The position numbers and the translations under genes were made by a program. Source: JAFIFT01 sp020051095 (GTDB lineage Bacteria > Pseudomonadota > Gammaproteobacteria > Legionellales > Legionellaceae). Taken from it: a stretch of DNA of 64,000 nucleotides. Under the pieces are notes generated by a model. The model was not told where the DNA came from. It did not search any database and worked only from the letters and a program-made list of their open reading frames with translations. The stretch is from positions 148,995-212,994 of the forward strand of contig NZ_CAXMZT010000007.1 of assembly GCF_964199965.1 (NCBI RefSeq), given 5' to 3'. Positions 63,570-64,000 of this stretch are shown one piece after another; the stretch's first letter is position 1, and the number at the start of each line of letters is the position of its first letter.

Positions 63570-64000
63570 TGCATCGATTTATGACGCTTTTTAACATCTG
63601 CTAAACCTCATAAATTAACGAGGCTATAGCCTAAAAGGCCTTGCTGTCGCTAGTCACACAGGCTTGCAATAAGTTCACGATAAATCCTTGTGAATCAGAA
63701 CGGGGATGGACCTGTAATTTGAGATGCCCCATGCGCAAGAAGTAATGCTATTTACTCTTCATTATGTAAAAGAGCACAGAGCTGTAGAGCCGTTTTTTGT
63801 TGAGAATTAATAGCATCGACATCAAAGCGGAAAAAAATTATATCGTTAAAACAATGGTATAGGGGTCTGACCAAAATATTTTCTCAAAAGTAATGGTGCC
63901 CGAAAATACAGGCATAGGGGTCTGACCAAAATATTTTCTTTATAAACAATATGATAGGTGAGATAAAGTACTAATTTTTGGCCTTAGAAGGTATTTTTAA
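63570..64000. other. Gene-free right end with a 26-bp direct repeat
   Basis: No coding region is evident. Two identical 26-base copies lie at 63859-63884 and 63914-63939, each starting ATAGGGGTCTGACCAAAATA, with a 55-base period. Short palindromic bits such as AGGCTATAGCCT (63631-63642) occur. Nothing else can be supported. Confidence 0.5.

Noticed and set aside
1..64000. CRISPR arrays, rRNA and tRNA genes, type IVB secretion genes
   Set aside because: I looked for regularly spaced repeats, complete tRNA cloverleaves, rRNA-like stretches and Dot/Icm-type genes and found none that could be supported.

Overview
The window reads as chromosomal DNA from a host-associated gammaproteobacterium, most likely of the order Legionellales (Legionella, Coxiella, Berkiella and relatives). 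No ribosomal RNA or other species marker is present, so the genus stays open. The evidence is the density of very large, eukaryote-like, effector-style proteins (an AnkX-type Fic/ankyrin protein, a PP2C-like phosphatase, SF2-ATPase giants, a leucine-rich-repeat protein, a neutral ceramidase, a papain/transglutaminase-like protein) set among ordinary gammaproteobacterial genes, plus an Rsm/CsrB-type small RNA of the kind that controls the Legionella life cycle. Bases are AT-leaning and intergenic spaces are rich in small palindromic repeats.

Layout. 1-7 kb: the 3' part of a giant DUF3638/DUF3645-like ATPase fused to a helical repeat solenoid, then an unknown effector-like gene. 7-10 kb: a membrane cluster with an MscS channel, a small P-loop kinase and a pentameric ligand-gated ion channel homologue. 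10-14 kb: small secreted proteins, an outer-membrane barrel and a secreted repeat protein. 14-20.4 kb: transport and metabolism (DctA-type symporter, APC permease, an RLAN/ATP-grasp plus GNAT pair). 20.4-28.7 kb: a DUF188 protein, a complete MITE, a Cys-His-Asp effector candidate, an XRE regulator, an LplT-Aas phospholipid-repair fusion and a PP2C-like protein. 28.8-41.2 kb: the AnkX-like protein, an outer-membrane barrel, membrane and helical unknowns, small secreted proteins, an exported flavin-oxidase-like protein and a ceramidase. 41.5-51.6 kb: a 2012-residue SF2 ATPase giant, an unknown and a three-part FAD-monooxygenase/DUF4166/TIGR01777 fusion. 51.8-58.7 kb: a decay zone with a deaminase fragment, two adjacent frameshifted genes, an MFS fragment and an orphan open frame, mixed with a Spy/CpxP chaperone, an LRR protein, a pteridine-reductase-like SDR and a GIY-YIG protein. 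58.8-62.7 kb: an isolated EF-G2 and an APC permease. 62.7-64 kb: almost gene-free, holding a gene remnant, a tyrosine-recombinase remnant, the Rsm-type small RNA and a direct repeat.

How the parts fit. The likely host-interaction genes are mostly single, strand-mixed transcription units with helical or charged C-termini, as expected for Dot/Icm-type substrates; no secretion machinery lies in the window. The small RNA would act in trans by titrating CsrA/RsmA. At least five copies of one palindromic intergenic repeat, one complete MITE with a 9-bp target duplication and several gene remnants show that small mobile DNA has shaped the region. All homology statements come from motif recognition by eye; no database search was run.
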